This document shows, in pieces, positions 49,913-59,476 of a stretch of DNA of 64,000 nucleotides. The position numbers and the translations under genes were made by a program. Every line of letters starts with the position of its first letter. Positions within the stretch are counted from its first letter, which is position 1. Where the stretch lies: NCBI GenBank assembly GCA_021818505.1, contig JAKADX010000009.1:1-64000 (forward strand). Reading direction: 5' to 3'. The notes below the pieces were generated by a model that did no database searches, had not been told where the DNA came from, and was given only the letters and a program-made list of their open reading frames with translations. The DNA is from Pseudomonadota bacterium. GTDB taxonomy: Bacteria; Pseudomonadota; Alphaproteobacteria; Acetobacterales; Acetobacteraceae.

Positions 49913-50433
49913 TGCAGCGCGCCCCAGCGTGCCGTTGCCGGCTCCGCCGTCGCCCAGCGCCACTTGTCGCCGTCGCGGCAGATATAGGTGGTGAAGAAGG
50001 ACCGGCGCCGGTCGGTCTCGCTTCCCTCGTCAACGGAAAAGACAATCTCCTTGCAAGCGAAGTCAGGGCCGTCAATGACGCGGGTCACCGCAACCTGGCC
50101 GTGCTGGTCGCGCTCGATCGGGAAGGCGTGAACGACGCTCCACGGGGCAACGCCGCCCTCCGGCAGCGCACCGGCGACGGCGGCGATGTCGTCCTGGGTG
50201 ATGCTGTGGACGCGCCGCTCGACATAGAGCAGGCCGGCATTGGCCCCGGCCGCGACGCCCAGGCCGATTGCCGCGCCAACCGTGGCATTCTTGGTGACCG
50301 CACTGGCGACGCCCGCGCCGGCGATGCCCGCGCCGGTTGCCGTGCCCTCGGTCAGCAGCGACCCGCAGCCCGCGAGGGGCGCGGTGATCAGCAGCAGGAG
50401 CAGCGTGGCCGCGTGAAGCGCACCGATCCTCAT
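49909..50433 (-). CDS. Lipoprotein of unknown function, copy 1 of a tandem pair
   Basis: A 174-residue lipoprotein: MRIGALHAATLLLLLITAPLAGC is a clear type II signal peptide. A Gly/Ala glycine-zipper-like segment (GTATGAGIAGAGVASAVTKNATVGAAIGLGVAAGANAG) follows, then a C-terminal domain with LPEGGVAPWSVVHAFPI, VTRVIDGPDFACKEIVFSV and WRWATAEPATARW. Paralogue of the next gene, to which it is coupled. Upstream codons that stay open belong to the preceding MBL gene's shadow. Envelope location is supported; the job is unknown. Confidence 0.78.
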   Translation of the reverse strand: MRIGALHAATLLLLLITAPLAGCGSLLTEGTATGAGIAGAGVASAVTKNATVGAAIGLGVAAGANAGLLYVERRVHSITQDDIAAVAGALPEGGVAPWSVVHAFPIERDQHGQVAVTRVIDGPDFACKEIVFSVDEGSETDRRRSFFTTYICRDGDKWRWATAEPATARWGALQ

Positions 50434-50441
50434 GCCCTGTT

Positions 50442-51131
50442 TCAGGAGCGGCGGACGCGCGCGGATTGTGCGCGCAACCCGGCGAGGAAGGGGTTGTCCT
50501 GCCGTTCCTGGCCGATCGAGGACGCTGGGCCGTGCCCACACAGGAAGCGTACGTCGTCGCCGAGCGGCAGCACCTTCTCGGCAATCGAGCGCAGCAGCGC
50601 CGCGTGGTCGCCGTAAGGAAAGTCGGTGCGGCCGATGCTGCCGCGGAACAACACGTCGCCGAGCACCGCGAGCCGCAGCGTCGGCGCGAAGAACGCCACA
50701 TGTCCGGGTGTGTGCCCCGGACAGTGCAGCACGTCGAAGGCGATGCCGCCGATCGTGACCTGCTCGCCCTCGGTCAGCCAGCGGTCAGGGGTGGCGTTGT
50801 CGAGGCCGGGGATGCCGAGGGCGCGCGCCTGCGCGGCGATGTTGTCAAGCAGGAACCGATCGCGTGGATCCGGGCCGATGATCGGCGCGTCATGCCCGTC
50901 TTCCGCCAGCAGCCGCTTGAGTTCGGCGGCCCCGCCGGCGTGGTCGAGATGGCCGTGGGTCAGCAGGATGCTCTCCGCGGTCACCTTATGCGCGCGCAGC
51001 GTGTCGCGGATGCGCGGCGCCTCACCGCCAGGATCGACGACGGCGCCGCGGCGCGTCGTTTCCTCCCACAGGATGGCGCAGTTCTGCTCGAACGGCGTGA
51101 CGGGGACGATCGCGAGTTTCAGCTTCGCCAT
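50442..51131 (-). CDS. MBL-fold metallo-hydrolase (glyoxalase II-like)
   Basis: A 229-residue metallo-beta-lactamase-fold enzyme. The metal motif THGHLDHAGGAAEL is at about residues 58-71, a further histidine in CPGHTPGHVAFF, Asp in VLGDVLFRGSIGRTDFP and the final His in FLCGHGPASSIGQER. The FRGSIGRTDFPxGD pattern is typical of YcbL-like hydrolases, often annotated hydroxyacylglutathione hydrolase. Substrate may be S-lactoylglutathione or another thioester. It sits between the isomerase-like gene and the lipoproteins on the same strand. Confidence 0.92.
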   Translation of the reverse strand: MAKLKLAIVPVTPFEQNCAILWEETTRRGAVVDPGGEAPRIRDTLRAHKVTAESILLTHGHLDHAGGAAELKRLLAEDGHDAPIIGPDPRDRFLLDNIAAQARALGIPGLDNATPDRWLTEGEQVTIGGIAFDVLHCPGHTPGHVAFFAPTLRLAVLGDVLFRGSIGRTDFPYGDHAALLRSIAEKVLPLGDDVRFLCGHGPASSIGQERQDNPFLAGLRAQSARVRRS

Positions 51132-51189
51132 GCGGACGGGTCCTCGGCCGGAACGGTGAACGGGACTGCCCGCACCGTGCCGGGCGGCC

Positions 51190-52041
51190 TCATGCCGCCG
51201 CCGCCCAGCCGTCGCGGATCAGCCGGATGCCCTCGGTATAGACCTGGCACGGATCCGGGGAGAAGTCGCGCCAGGTTCGGGTGGCCGCCGCCAACCCCGG
51301 ATCGGCGCGACCGAACGCCTCGACGGTCAGCCAGCCATCATAGCCGATCGCCCGCAAGGCCCGGAAATGCTCCGCGAACGGGATGTGCCCGCGCCCTGGC
51401 GTGCCGCGGTCGTTTTCCGAGATGTGGACGTGGCGCAGCAACGCGCCGGCCTGACGGATCGCGCCGACCGGGTCCCGCTCCTCCAGATTGGCCTGGAACG
51501 TGTCGTGCATCAGGCCGAAATTCGGGTGACCGACCCGTGCCGCATGTGCGAGCGCCTGCGCCATCGTGTTGATGACATAGACGTCGTAACGGTTGAGATA
51601 TTCCATGACCAGCGCCACGCGATGTTGCGCGGCCGTCTCCGCGGCCGCGCGATGCACGTCGGCGAGGCGGGCCAACTCGGCCTCCGTCGGACCGGCCCCG
51701 CTGAACAGTCCAAGGGGCTGCAGGATCGGGCCGCACAGCAGGTCCGCCCCGAGTTCCACCGCCCATTCGCTCGCGGCGGCAAGGTGGTCGATCGCTGCCT
51801 GCCGGTGCGCGGGGTCCGCGCTGATCGGGTTCCTGGCGGGGTCAGGGATCATCGTGATCGCCGTCGCCGCCAGCCCGAGGTCGCGGATCTGCCTGCCGAG
51901 CCTGCGGTAATGCGCGGCATCGCCACCGAATGCGGGTACCTCGACGCCGTCATAGCCGACGGCCTTCAGGGCTTCGATGACCGGCAGGTGGCGATCCTCG
52001 ACATGCCCGGTCCAGAGCAGCAGGTTGCAGCCGATCTTCAT
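51190..52041 (-). CDS. Hydroxypyruvate isomerase / sugar epimerase-like TIM-barrel protein
   Basis: A 283-residue AP-endonuclease-2-fold protein starting [38 protein letters not shown]. Metal-ligand candidates: Glu in [16 protein letters not shown], His/Asp in [14 protein letters not shown], His in [18 protein letters not shown] and Glu in WLTVEAFGR. The pattern fits D-tagatose/D-psicose 3-epimerase relatives, so a ketose epimerase is probable. The start overlaps the ccrM stop by 4 bp. The unit ccrM-epimerase-MBL is closely packed. Confidence 0.88.
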   Translation of the reverse strand: MKIGCNLLLWTGHVEDRHLPVIEALKAVGYDGVEVPAFGGDAAHYRRLGRQIRDLGLAATAITMIPDPARNPISADPAHRQAAIDHLAAASEWAVELGADLLCGPILQPLGLFSGAGPTEAELARLADVHRAAAETAAQHRVALVMEYLNRYDVYVINTMAQALAHAARVGHPNFGLMHDTFQANLEERDPVGAIRQAGALLRHVHISENDRGTPGRGHIPFAEHFRALRAIGYDGWLTVEAFGRADPGLAAATRTWRDFSPDPCQVYTEGIRLIRDGWAAAA

Positions 52042-53159
52042 GGCCGGTCCGCCTCCGTCATCGCCTCCGCCTGGGGGTCTGGCGGCTCGGTGCCCGCCGC
52101 GCGCAGCACATCAATCGCCACCAGCGCCCCGTCGCGCTCGATATGCCAGAAGGTCCAGCCGTTGCAGGACGGCGCGTGCTGCACCTCGGCGCCCACCTTG
52201 TGGATCGATCCCTGGATGGTGCCCGCGCGGATCGTGCCGTCGGCCACCACCACCGCCTGCACCCGCCGGGTCCGGTCGGTCAGCAGCGTCCCCGGCGGCA
52301 GCACGCCGCGCTCCACCAGGCTGCCGAACGGCACGCGCGGCGTCTCCCGCCGTCCCGGCGTGACGGCGAGCGCATCGGCCGCGCTCGGCCGGACCCGCCG
52401 CAGCCGCGCCAGCGCCGCCTCGACATAGGCCGGATGCCGCTCGATGCCGATGTAGTGGCGGTGCAGCCGGCGCGCGACTGCCGCCGTGGTGCCGGTGCCG
52501 AGGAACGGATCGAGCACGATGTCGCCCGGTGTCGTGCTCGCCAGCAGCACGCGGTGCAGCAGCGCCTCTGGCTTCTGCGTCGGATGCAGCTTCAGCCCAT
52601 GGGCATTGCGCAGCCGCTCGGCGCCGGTGCACAGCGGGATGAACCAGTCGCTGCGCATCTGGATGTCGTCGTTCAGCGCCTTCATCGCCTGGTAGTTGAA
52701 GCGGTGCCGAGACTCGCGCCCGCGCGCTGCCCAGATCAGCGTCTCGTGCGCGTTGGTGAAGCGCCGGCCGCGGAAGTTCGGCATCGGGTTGGCCTTGCGC
52801 CAGACGATGTCATTGAGCACCCAGAAACCGAGTTCCTGCAGGATCGCCCCGATGCGGAAGATATTGTGGTACGAGCCGATCACCCACAGCGTGCCGTCCT
52901 TGCGCAGCAGCCGGCGACACTCGGCCAGCCATTCGCGGGTGAAGGCGTCGTAGGCGGCGAAATCGGTGAAGCGGTCCCACTCCTCATCGACGCCATCGAC
53001 TAGGCTGTCGTCGGGACGGCGCAGTTCGCCGCGCAATTGCAGGTTGTAGGGCGGGTCGGCGAACACGCAATCGACCGAGCCGGCCGGCAGCATGCGCATC
53101 ACGCGCACGGCATCGCCCAGCAGCACCTGGTCGAGCGGCAGTTCGCAGACGAGTTCCAA
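52038..53159 (-). CDS. ccrM: CcrM-type adenine-specific DNA methyltransferase (GANTC)
   Basis: A 373-residue beta-class N6-adenine methyltransferase: DPPYNL (residues 35-40, catalytic), [42 protein letters not shown] and [26 protein letters not shown] (SAM site). The C-terminal extension of about 90 residues ([14 protein letters not shown] ... [12 protein letters not shown]) is the CcrM-specific domain needed for DNA strand separation. Orphan cell-cycle methyltransferase; no restriction partner is nearby. Transcribed with the epimerase gene. Confidence 0.95.
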   Translation of the reverse strand: MELVCELPLDQVLLGDAVRVMRMLPAGSVDCVFADPPYNLQLRGELRRPDDSLVDGVDEEWDRFTDFAAYDAFTREWLAECRRLLRKDGTLWVIGSYHNIFRIGAILQELGFWVLNDIVWRKANPMPNFRGRRFTNAHETLIWAARGRESRHRFNYQAMKALNDDIQMRSDWFIPLCTGAERLRNAHGLKLHPTQKPEALLHRVLLASTTPGDIVLDPFLGTGTTAAVARRLHRHYIGIERHPAYVEAALARLRRVRPSAADALAVTPGRRETPRVPFGSLVERGVLPPGTLLTDRTRRVQAVVVADGTIRAGTIQGSIHKVGAEVQHAPSCNGWTFWHIERDGALVAIDVLRAAGTEPPDPQAEAMTEADRP

Positions 53160-53216
53160 GACGCAAGCGGCTCCGGCGCGGCAGGGCGGTATCGTGACGA
53201 TCGGCCCGCGGTCGCG

Positions 53217-55010
53217 TCAACCGCCAGCGCGACCCGTCGGCGCGCCGTCCTGCCACGGCCGCTGCCGCCGCGGCGCCGCCAGGAAAGCGTGGCCATCGCG
53301 CAGGGAGAAGTTCGGGCCATAGAAGGGGTCCGCCAGCAGCGCGGCACCCCAGCGCCGATGCATGTACGCGATCTCGCGCCCATAGCGGTCGCGCTGCGCC
53401 GGGCTGAAATCGGACGGGCGGGAGGCGCTCTCCAGGTGCAACAGCTCGGCGAACGGCGTCCAAAGCACGCGCAGGCCCCGCTCGCGCACCCGCAGGCACA
53501 AATCCACGTCGTTGTAGGCGACCGCGAGATGGGTCGCGTCCATGCCGCCGATGGCCCTATACACCTCCCGCCGGATGGCGAGGCAGGCGCCGGTGACGGC
53601 CGCCACCTCGCGCGTCAGCGCCAGCCGGCCGCCGTAGCCGGTCGCGTCGGGCGGCGCCAGCAGGTCGGTATGGCCCGCCACTCCGCTGACGCCCAGCGCG
53701 ACGCCGGCGTGCTGCACGCGCCCGTCGGCGAACAGCAGGCGCGCGCCGACTGCCCCCACGTCCGGCCGCACGGCATGGCCGACCAGTTCGCCGAGCCAGT
53801 CCGGGTGGATCACGTCCACGTCATTGTTCAGCAGCAGCAACACCGCCCCGCGCGCGGCCGCGGCGGCGGCATTGTTCAGCGCGGCGTAGTTGAACGGGCC
53901 CGGGCGCGCCAGCACGCGCACGCGCCGATCGGCCGACAACTGCGTGAACAGCGTGTGCGTCTCCGCCCCGCGGCTGTCGTTGTCGACGATCAGCAGTTCG
54001 AGAGCGGGGTAGTCGGTGCGGTGCAGCACGCCCTCGGCACAGCGGGCCAGCAGCGTGGCCCGGTCGCGGGTCGGCACGATCACGCTGACCAGGGGTGCCG
54101 GGTCCGGCACGGGCCAGCGCACGCGCAGCGTGCCGGGCAGACGCGGGTTCGTCTCCACCCGCGCATCCGGCGCGCCGCGCCGCCCCAGGTGCCGCACCAC
54201 TGCGGCGGTATCGGCCGGGCCGTCGCCGTCCGGCGCCTGCCGATGCACCAGCACCGCCGGGATGTGACGGATGCGCGCGGCGGGGATTGCCTCGGCCAGT
54301 CGCAGCGCGCGGTCGTGACGCGCCGCCACATCGCCGAAGCCGCCGGCGCGCAGCAGCGCCTCGCGTCGCACGACGACGAGGTCGCCGAGCGCGGCGTAGC
54401 CCAACAGCAGGTCGGGGCTCCAGTCCGGCTTGAACTGCGGCGCGCGCCGCCGGCCGCGTGAGTCCAGCCGGTCCTCGTCGGTATAGACCAGCTCGATGTC
54501 CGGCGGACCCGCAAAGGCCGCGGCGATCTCATAGAGAGCGTGCGCCGGCAGGTGCGCATCCGCGGGCAGCAGCGCAACGAGGCTGCCTCCCGCCAGCGCC
54601 GACAGGTCGCCGGCCGGTGCGACCGCAACCGCGATGCGGTCGTCGGCGGTGGCAATCGCCTGCACCGCGCCGGCCACGCCCGCATCGGCGGCGGCGATGG
54701 CGAGCCGCCAGTGGGGGTAGAGCTGCGTGCGGAGCGACGCGATCACGCTCGGCAGCCGCGCCAGCCCGGTGCTCTCAAGCATCATCACGAGCGCGACCGT
54801 CTCACCTGGCAGGGCAGCGACGTGCGCCGCGATCGCCACGCGGTCGGCCCCGGTCAACGTGTCGTGGCGGCGCGTCCAGGCGCGGTAGCTCAAGGGCGAG
54901 CGGGGCGAAAACTGGCCGAACAGCGCGCCGCGCAGATACGGAAACCGGCGCAGAACGAGGCGCCCGACCGCGCCTACCGGCCCGTGGCGCCAGCGGTCGC
55001 GATCGAACAC
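53217..55010 (-). CDS. Two-domain GT2-family glycosyltransferase
   Basis: About 597 residues. The N-terminal part (residues 60-300) is a degenerate GT2-like domain with IELVYTDEDRLDSRGRRRAPQFKPDWSPDLLL. The second GT2 domain (from about residue 315, VSVIVPTRDRATLLARC) has LLIVDNDSRG, FNYAALNNAAAAAARGAVLLLLNNDVDV (DxD-like), and VTGACLAIRREVYRAIGGMD. Such tandem GT2 proteins make rhamnan or O-antigen chains. There is no ATG start before the conserved region: GTG at 55010 or TTG at 55034 (preceded by GGAAGAG) must be used, since the frame beyond collides with the chaB gene. Isolated from other polysaccharide genes. Confidence 0.85.
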   Translation of the reverse strand: MFDRDRWRHGPVGAVGRLVLRRFPYLRGALFGQFSPRSPLSYRAWTRRHDTLTGADRVAIAAHVAALPGETVALVMMLESTGLARLPSVIASLRTQLYPHWRLAIAAADAGVAGAVQAIATADDRIAVAVAPAGDLSALAGGSLVALLPADAHLPAHALYEIAAAFAGPPDIELVYTDEDRLDSRGRRRAPQFKPDWSPDLLLGYAALGDLVVVRREALLRAGGFGDVAARHDRALRLAEAIPAARIRHIPAVLVHRQAPDGDGPADTAAVVRHLGRRGAPDARVETNPRLPGTLRVRWPVPDPAPLVSVIVPTRDRATLLARCAEGVLHRTDYPALELLIVDNDSRGAETHTLFTQLSADRRVRVLARPGPFNYAALNNAAAAAARGAVLLLLNNDVDVIHPDWLGELVGHAVRPDVGAVGARLLFADGRVQHAGVALGVSGVAGHTDLLAPPDATGYGGRLALTREVAAVTGACLAIRREVYRAIGGMDATHLAVAYNDVDLCLRVRERGLRVLWTPFAELLHLESASRPSDFSPAQRDRYGREIAYMHRRWGAALLADPFYGPNFSLRDGHAFLAAPRRQRPWQDGAPTGRAGG

Positions 55011-55053
55011 ACCGGGTCTGCGCTGGTCGGACAACGGGCTCTTCCGTCCGCTC

Positions 55054-55266
55054 TCAGCCTTCGATCGGTACCCAGGTATCGCCGCGCTTGCGATAGCTTC
55101 GCTTGACCGCTGCCCAGGCGACGCGGTGGGGAATCTCTTCGCCGCGCGGATCGCCGGCATATTGCTGCCAGGCGTGGTTGAACGCCTCGCGATAGATGTC
55201 CTGGGCATGCGGCGGCAAGTGATTGCGTACGGAGGGCGGCAGGTCGTCGTTGGTGGCGTAGGGCAT
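55054..55266 (-). CDS. ChaB family protein
   Basis: A 70-residue protein, MPYATNDDLPPSVRNHLPPHA at the start, then DIYREAFNHAWQQYAGD and HRVAWAAVKRSYRKRGDTWVP, covering the complete ChaB domain. ChaB was named as a regulator of the ChaA cation antiporter, but no chaA is near and the role is unclear. It begins 4 bp after the ruvX stop on the same strand. Confidence 0.92.
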   Translation of the reverse strand: MPYATNDDLPPSVRNHLPPHAQDIYREAFNHAWQQYAGDPRGEEIPHRVAWAAVKRSYRKRGDTWVPIEG

Positions 55267-55270
55267 GGCG

Positions 55271-55732
55271 CTAGCGGCTCGCGTCCAGGGCTGATTGCAG
55301 GATGTGGGCTGCCGCCGCCCGGTCCACCACCTCCGCCCGGCGGTGGCGGCTGAGGTCCGCCGCCTCGATCAGCGTCCGCGTGACCGTCGCCGTGGACAGC
55401 CGTTCGTCCCACAGCGCCGCGGGCAGGCCGGTGGCGGTGGAGAGTGCGTGCGCCCAGTCGCGCGCTGCCTGGGCCGCGCGCCCCGCCGTGCCGTCCATAT
55501 CCAGCGGCAGCCCGATCACTAGCCCGCCAGCGCCCTCGCGCCGGGCGATCGCCGCGATCTCGGCGGCGTTGGCGGCGAGCCGGCCGCGGCGCAGGGTCGC
55601 GTAGGGGCCGGCCAGGCGCAGCTCCACGTCCGACAGCGCCACCCCGATATTGCGCCGGCCAGGGTCGATCCCCAGCAGCCGCGCCCCCTTGGGCAGCGCC
55701 GCGCGCAGGTCGGTCAGGTTGATGACGGGCAT
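55271..55732 (-). CDS. ruvX: Putative pre-16S rRNA nuclease / Holliday junction resolvase-like RuvX (YqgF)
   Basis: A 153-residue RNase H-fold protein. [18 protein letters not shown] (about 18-35) holds the first catalytic Asp, [16 protein letters not shown] is the YqgF signature, and [18 protein letters not shown] with [16 protein letters not shown] supplies the others. It matures the 5' end of 16S rRNA in E. coli. The ATG at 55732 is chosen because the preceding 12 codons are not conserved. Divergent from gatC across 47 bp. Confidence 0.93.
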   Translation of the reverse strand: MPVINLTDLRAALPKGARLLGIDPGRRNIGVALSDVELRLAGPYATLRRGRLAANAAEIAAIARREGAGGLVIGLPLDMDGTAGRAAQAARDWAHALSTATGLPAALWDERLSTATVTRTLIEAADLSRHRRAEVVDRAAAAHILQSALDASR

Positions 55733-55779
55733 GGGCGCCGTTATGGTCCGCGCCGCATCCCGCACCAAGAGGAGATGGC

Positions 55780-56067
55780 ATGTCGCTCGATCCCGCGACT
55801 GTGCGCCGCATTGCCCGGCTGGCCCGCATCCGCCTGGATGACGCCGAAGTGCCGCCGTTGCAGACGGAGCTGAACGGCATCCTGGGTTGGATCGAGCAGC
55901 TCAACGAGGTGAATGTCGAGGGCGTCGAGCCGCTGACCGGCGGGGCGCAGATGGCGCTGAAGATGCGCGCGGACGAAGTGACCGACGGCAACATCCGCGA
56001 TGCGGTGCTGGCCAACGCGCCGGATCGCGCCGGTGACTATTTCGCCGTGCCCAAGGTCGTCGAGTGA
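55780..56067 (+). CDS. gatC: Asp-tRNA(Asn)/Glu-tRNA(Gln) amidotransferase subunit C
   Basis: A 95-residue GatC, starting [24 protein letters not shown], with [22 protein letters not shown] mid-protein and [34 protein letters not shown] at the end. It wraps around GatA and GatB in the transamidosome. Its stop overlaps the gatA ATG by one base (TGATG). Confidence 0.97.
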   Translation: MSLDPATVRRIARLARIRLDDAEVPPLQTELNGILGWIEQLNEVNVEGVEPLTGGAQMALKMRADEVTDGNIRDAVLANAPDRAGDYFAVPKVVE

Positions 56068-57539
56068 TGCACGACTTCACCATCGCCTCGGCGCGCGCCG
56101 CGCTGCGTGCGAAGAAGGTGTCTGCGCAGGAGCTGACCGAGGCGCATCTGGACGCGATCGCGGCCCTCAATCCGCGGCTCAACGCGCTGATCACGGTGAT
56201 GCCGGAGACCGCGCGCGCGCAGGCGGCTGCCGCCGATGCGGCGCTGGCGCGGGGTGAAGCGCACGCGTTGAGTGGCATTCCGCTGGCGATCAAGGACCTG
56301 TTCTGCACCGGCGGCGTGCGCACCACGGCCGCGAGCCGCATCCTGGAGCCCTTCGTCCCGCCCTACGAAAGCACGGTCACGGCGAATCTGCTGCGCGCAG
56401 GCGCGGTGTTTCTCGGCAAGGCGAATCTCGATGAGTTCGCGATGGGCTCGTCGAACATGACGTCGGCGTTCGGGCCGGTCACGAACCCGTGGACGCGGCG
56501 CGGCGATAATCGTGCGCTCGTGCCCGGCGGCTCGTCCGGCGGCTCGGCGGCGGCGGTCGCGGCGCGGCTGGCGCTGGGGGCGACGGGCACCGATACCGGC
56601 GGCTCGATCCGCCAGCCGGCTTCGTTCTGCGGCATCGTCGGCATCAAGCCGACCTATGGGCGGTGCAGCCGCTGGGGCATCGTCGCCTTCGCCTCCTCGC
56701 TCGATCAGGCTGGTCCGTTCGCGCGCACGGTGGAGGATTGCGCGATCCTGCTCGGCGCGATGGCCGGGCACGATCCGAAGGATTCCACCTCCGCCGACGT
56801 CCCGGTGCCCGACTTCGCCGCCGCCTGCACGCGCGGCGTGAAGGGGTTGCGCATCGGCGTGCCACGCGAATACCGCAGCGACGGCATGGCGCCGGAGATC
56901 GAGGCGCTGTGGCAGCAGGGCATCGCGTGGTTGCGCGAGCAGGGTGCCGAAATCATCGACGTGTCGCTGCCGCACACGAAGTACGCGCTCGCCACCTACT
57001 ACATCGTCGCACCCGCGGAAGCGTCGTCGAATCTGGCGCGCTACGACGGCGTACGGTTCGGGCTACGAAAGGACGGAGAGGATCTCGACCAGCTCTACGA
57101 GAACACGCGCGCGGCCGGGTTCGGGGCTGAGGTGCGGCGGCGCATCATGATCGGCACCTACGTGCTCTCCGCCGGCTATTACGACGCCTATTACCTGCGC
57201 GCGCAGAAGGTGCGGGCGTTGATCCTGCGTGACTTCACCGAAGCGTTCCGCCACTGCGACGCCCTGCTGACGCCGACCGCGCCATCCGCCGCGTTCGGCC
57301 AGGGCGAGAAGATGGACGATCCGGTGACGATGTATCTGAACGACGTGTTCACCGTGCCGGCCAACATGGCCGGCATCCCCGGCCTGTCGGTGCCCGCGGG
57401 GCTGGATGCGCAGGGCCTGCCGCTCGGCTTGCAGGTGCTGGGCAAGCCGTTCGACGAGGAGACGGTGTTCGCAGTCGGCGCTGCAATCGAGCGCGCCGCC
57501 GCATTCAACGTGCTGCCCGCGATTCGCGCAGGAGCCTGA
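56067..57539 (+). CDS. gatA: Asp-tRNA(Asn)/Glu-tRNA(Gln) amidotransferase subunit A
   Basis: A 490-residue amidase-signature enzyme that releases ammonia from glutamine. The Ser-cisSer-Lys triad lies in [15 protein letters not shown] (Lys, about residue 75) and [20 protein letters not shown] (Ser pair, about 154); the [25 protein letters not shown] block follows. A GTG just before the ATG is also in frame; the ATG at 56067 is used. It serves organisms that lack GlnRS or AsnRS. Confidence 0.97.
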   Translation: MHDFTIASARAALRAKKVSAQELTEAHLDAIAALNPRLNALITVMPETARAQAAAADAALARGEAHALSGIPLAIKDLFCTGGVRTTAASRILEPFVPPYESTVTANLLRAGAVFLGKANLDEFAMGSSNMTSAFGPVTNPWTRRGDNRALVPGGSSGGSAAAVAARLALGATGTDTGGSIRQPASFCGIVGIKPTYGRCSRWGIVAFASSLDQAGPFARTVEDCAILLGAMAGHDPKDSTSADVPVPDFAAACTRGVKGLRIGVPREYRSDGMAPEIEALWQQGIAWLREQGAEIIDVSLPHTKYALATYYIVAPAEASSNLARYDGVRFGLRKDGEDLDQLYENTRAAGFGAEVRRRIMIGTYVLSAGYYDAYYLRAQKVRALILRDFTEAFRHCDALLTPTAPSAAFGQGEKMDDPVTMYLNDVFTVPANMAGIPGLSVPAGLDAQGLPLGLQVLGKPFDEETVFAVGAAIERAAAFNVLPAIRAGA

Positions 57540-57544
57540 CGCAG

Positions 57545-58996
57545 ATGACCTACACGATCGAAGGCACGACCGGCGCGTGGGAAGTGGTGATCGGACTGGA
57601 AGTCCACGCCCAGGTCATCAGCAATGCCAAGCTGTTCTCAGGTGCCGCCACCGCGTTCGGTGCGCCGCCGAACACGCAGGTGAGCTTCGTCGATGCCGCC
57701 TTTCCCGGGATGCTGCCGGTGATCAACCGTGAGTGCGTGGCGCAAGCAGTGCGCACCGGGCTGGGGCTGAACGCGCATATCAACCTGGTCAGCCGCTTCG
57801 ACCGCAAGAACTACTTCTACGCGGACCTGCCGGCCGGCTATCAGATCAGCCAGTACCAGCATCCGATCGTCGGCGCCGGCTCGATCGAGATCGAACTGGC
57901 CGACGGCAGCACGAAGGACATCGGCGTCACGCGGCTGCATCTGGAGCAGGACGCGGGGAAAAGCCTGCACGATCAGCACCCGACCAAGAGCTACATCGAC
58001 CTCAACCGTGCCGGCGTGGCGCTGATGGAGATCGTCAGCGAGCCCGACCTGCGCAGCCCGGAGGAGGCCGGCGCCTATCTGCGCAAGCTGCGCACCATCA
58101 TGCGCTATCTCGGCACCTGCGATGGCAACATGGAGGAAGGCTCCATGCGCGCCGACGTGAACGTCTCGGTGCGCAAGCATGGCGAGGCGTTCCGCACGCG
58201 TTGCGAGGTGAAGAACGTCAACTCCATCCGCTTCGTCATGCAGGCGATCGAAGCCGAGGCGAAGCGGCAGGTCGCGGTGTGGGAGGATGGCGGCACCGTC
58301 GAGCAGGAAACGCGGCTCTACGATTCCGCGCGCGGCGTCACCCGCTCCATGCGCAGCAAGGAGGACGCCCACGACTACCGTTATTTCCCCGATCCCGACC
58401 TGCTGCCGCTGGTGCTGGACGAGGCGTGGGTGGCGGAACTCGGCCGCAGTCTGCCCGAGTTGCCCGATGCAAAGCGCGCGCGCTTCATGCGCGAGTACGG
58501 CCTGCCGGCCTATGATGCCGGCGTACTGGTGGCCGAGCAGACAACGGCGGATTTCTATGAGACCGTCGCGAAGGGCCGTGACGCGAAGCTCGCGGCGAAT
58601 TGGGTGATCGGCGACCTGTTCGCCGCCTTCAACCGCACCGGGCGCGGGATCGAGGACAGTCCGGTCTCCGCTGCGGCACTCGGCGGCCTGCTCGACCTGA
58701 TGGCAGACGGCACCATCAACGGCCGCATCGCCAAGGATGTGTTCGAGGCGATGGTCGAGACCGGCGCCGACGCCGCGACCATCGTGGCGCAGCGTGGGTT
58801 GCGGCAGGTGACGGACACTGGCGCCATCGACGCCGCAGTGGCGCAAGTGCTCGCCGCTAACGCCGACAAGCTCGCCGAGTACAAGGCGGGGAAAGAAAAA
58901 CTGTTCGGCTTCTTCGTCGGCCAGGTGATGAAGGCGATGGCGGGGAAGGGCAATCCGGCGCTGGTCAACGAGGCGCTGAAGAAGCAGCTTGGCTGA
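57545..58996 (+). CDS. gatB: Asp-tRNA(Asn)/Glu-tRNA(Gln) amidotransferase subunit B
   Basis: A 483-residue kinase/transamidase subunit. [21 protein letters not shown] is the start signature; [43 protein letters not shown] and [19 protein letters not shown] are core motifs. The C-terminal YqeY-like tail ([34 protein letters not shown]) binds tRNA. Begins 5 bp after gatA; one operon. Confidence 0.97.
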   Translation: MTYTIEGTTGAWEVVIGLEVHAQVISNAKLFSGAATAFGAPPNTQVSFVDAAFPGMLPVINRECVAQAVRTGLGLNAHINLVSRFDRKNYFYADLPAGYQISQYQHPIVGAGSIEIELADGSTKDIGVTRLHLEQDAGKSLHDQHPTKSYIDLNRAGVALMEIVSEPDLRSPEEAGAYLRKLRTIMRYLGTCDGNMEEGSMRADVNVSVRKHGEAFRTRCEVKNVNSIRFVMQAIEAEAKRQVAVWEDGGTVEQETRLYDSARGVTRSMRSKEDAHDYRYFPDPDLLPLVLDEAWVAELGRSLPELPDAKRARFMREYGLPAYDAGVLVAEQTTADFYETVAKGRDAKLAANWVIGDLFAAFNRTGRGIEDSPVSAAALGGLLDLMADGTINGRIAKDVFEAMVETGADAATIVAQRGLRQVTDTGAIDAAVAQVLAANADKLAEYKAGKEKLFGFFVGQVMKAMAGKGNPALVNEALKKQLG

Positions 58997-59026
58997 ACGT
59001 CAGGCGGCGGCGGAACGGAGGTGCGG

Positions 59027-59470
59027 ATGTCGGAGCAGCCCGAAGTCACGTTGCGGCAGCAGGAAGGGTATCGATTCGACATCGATTTCGGAGCAGACAT
59101 CGCGCATCTGCGATCGGACGAGCCGCCGCCGCTGGGCGGTGGTGCCGGACCCGATCCGGTCCACCTCCTGCTCGCAGCGGTAGGTTCCTGCATGTCATCA
59201 AGCTTCCATTTCGCGATGCGGAAGTTCCACGAATCGCCGGGGACGATCACGACGACGGTGCGGGCGACAATCGGCCGCGATGAGTCGAATCACCTGCGCG
59301 TGCAGGCGATTGATGTGGCGATCGGATTTGCGCAGTCGGCGGACAGCATCGGTCATCTGGCGCGGATTCTTGAGCAGTTCGAGGCGTTCTGCACGGTTGG
59401 CGCTTCGGTCCGCCGCGGCATTCCGACGACCGTCTCCGTCACCGACGGCGCCGGTCGGAAGGTCAAGTAG
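59027..59470 (+). CDS. OsmC family protein
   Basis: A 147-residue OsmC/Ohr-fold protein. Both reactive cysteines are visible, in AAVGSCMSSSFHFAMRK and FEAFCTVGASVRRGIPTTVSV, consistent with a thiol-dependent peroxidase or a YhfA-type member. GGAGG seven bases before the ATG at 59027 sets the start. It lies 30 bp after gatB and converges on the ppc-like gene 6 bp on. Confidence 0.88.
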   Translation: MSEQPEVTLRQQEGYRFDIDFGADIAHLRSDEPPPLGGGAGPDPVHLLLAAVGSCMSSSFHFAMRKFHESPGTITTTVRATIGRDESNHLRVQAIDVAIGFAQSADSIGHLARILEQFEAFCTVGASVRRGIPTTVSVTDGAGRKVK

Positions 59471-59476
59471 TTCCGC

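Noticed and set aside
50442..53159. ccrM plus its neighbours as a restriction-modification or defence island
   Set aside because: CcrM has its cell-cycle-specific C-terminal domain and no nuclease, helicase or toxin gene is nearby; the neighbours are ordinary metabolic enzymes.
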